Part shown: piece by piece, positions 5,789 through 5,945 of the stretch
Layout of the letters: every line of letters starts with the position of its first letter
Numbering within the stretch: position 1 is the first letter of the stretch
NCBI GenBank assembly: GCA_934408705.1
Contig: CAKRVL010000129.1
Coordinates: forward strand, 1 to 5,945
Direction of reading: 5' to 3'
Source of the DNA: an uncultured Blautia sp.
GTDB lineage: Bacteria > Bacillota > Clostridia > Lachnospirales > Lachnospiraceae
DNA: 5,945 nucleotides
Program-made: the position numbers and the translations under genes
The notes under the pieces: model-generated
The model's database searches: none
Seen by the model: only the letters and a program-made list of their open reading frames with translations
What the model was told of the DNA's origin: nothing

Positions 5789-5794
5789 ATTATA
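5789..5794 (-). promoter_or_regulatory. Candidate -10 element of the kinase operon promoter
   Basis: Minus strand TATAAT, with start of transcription expected near 5782 and a leader of about 60 nt to the ATG at 5723. At 17 bp spacing the -35 position reads TATCAA, a poor match. A TTGTGG at 5811-5806 could pair instead with the overlapping TATTAT (5789-5784) at 16 bp. The weak -35 suggests a modest or activator-dependent promoter. The gaps inside the operon are too short to hold obvious further promoters. Confidence 0.4.
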
Positions 5795-5854
5795 CAAGAA
5801 TCTTACCACAATTGATAGTCTGGGTTGTATTTTCCTCTATCCAGTTTTTCCCAT

Positions 5855-5866
5855 ATAGTATACTAT
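5855..5866. repeat. Perfect 12-bp palindrome upstream of the kinase operon
   Basis: ATAGTATACTAT is an exact inverted repeat with no spacer, about 60 bp upstream of the candidate -10 of the kinase operon and directly before the IS-like hairpin region. It could be an operator half-site pair, or part of the mobile element end. AT-rich palindromes of this size can arise by chance, so the role is open. Confidence 0.35.
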
Positions 5867-5945
5867 TACAGTCGCCCCCACCCGTGAAACGGGTGGCTCG
5901 TAGGATGGCTATAAGCCTTTAATGCTAGGCCAGCGTCTCAAGGCG
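5866..5945. mobile_element. Possible IS200/IS605-type (TnpB-associated) element end, cut by the window
   Basis: After a TTAC tetranucleotide (5866-5869) comes a GC-rich block unlike the AT-rich DNA before it. It contains a perfect 8-bp stem with a GAA loop (CCACCCGT at 5878-5885, ACGGGTGG at 5889-5896), then GGCT/AGCC (5907-5910 with 5914-5917), and a GCTAGGCCAGC stretch (5924-5934) that could pair with the preceding TGGC. Subterminal hairpins of this kind beside a short unduplicated target are typical of IS200/IS605 family ends, and TTAC is a known target of one member (IS608). Structured RNAs also belong to TnpB elements. No transposase or TnpB coding is in the window, so this rests on structure and general resemblance. 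A stand-alone structured RNA gene is the main alternative. Confidence 0.4.

Overview
The window looks like chromosomal DNA from a low-to-moderate GC Firmicute, most likely a gut clostridium of the Lachnospiraceae type. The reasons are the AGGAGG-type ribosome binding sites, consensus sigma-A promoters, protein style, and rpsL beginning its own operon. The genus cannot be fixed from the sequence alone.

Left edge (1-464): the first 15 codons of rpsL (ribosomal protein S12) run leftward off the window. Upstream lie a strong Shine-Dalgarno site, a leader hairpin and a perfect-consensus promoter (TTGACA-N17-TATAAT). Upstream of that promoter sits a compact structured repeat of about 200 bp (257-457). 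It has 20-bp imperfect terminal inverted repeats, several internal stem-loops and a 7-bp direct repeat at its borders. It codes for nothing convincing and looks like a MITE-type insertion.

Middle (465-1868): a rightward gene encodes a membrane-anchored, extracytoplasmic class A beta-lactamase-fold serine hydrolase. SxxK, SDN and KTG motifs are visible, but no ExxLN (Glu166) motif can be found. It has its own promoter. It converges on the next operon, and a long hairpin that probably acts as a bidirectional terminator lies between them.

Right (1869-5723): a leftward three-gene operon with two 33-40 bp gaps encodes, in transcription order, a Hanks-type Ser/Thr kinase with one membrane segment and a non-PASTA extracytoplasmic domain, a PP2C phosphatase, and an acidic 410-residue cytosolic protein of unknown function. 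The kinase and phosphatase form a reversible phosphorylation pair. The third protein is the natural candidate for their substrate or effector, and it carries an acidic Thr site near its N terminus.

Right edge (5760-5945): the kinase upstream region contains a -10 candidate and a 12-bp palindrome. It then runs into a sequence with a perfect 8-bp hairpin and further stems, which resembles the end of an IS200/IS605-type (TnpB-associated) element cut off by the window.

The most novel candidate system is the kinase-phosphatase-orphan operon with its unusual sensor domain. The best-supported unannotated structure is the repeat at 257-457.
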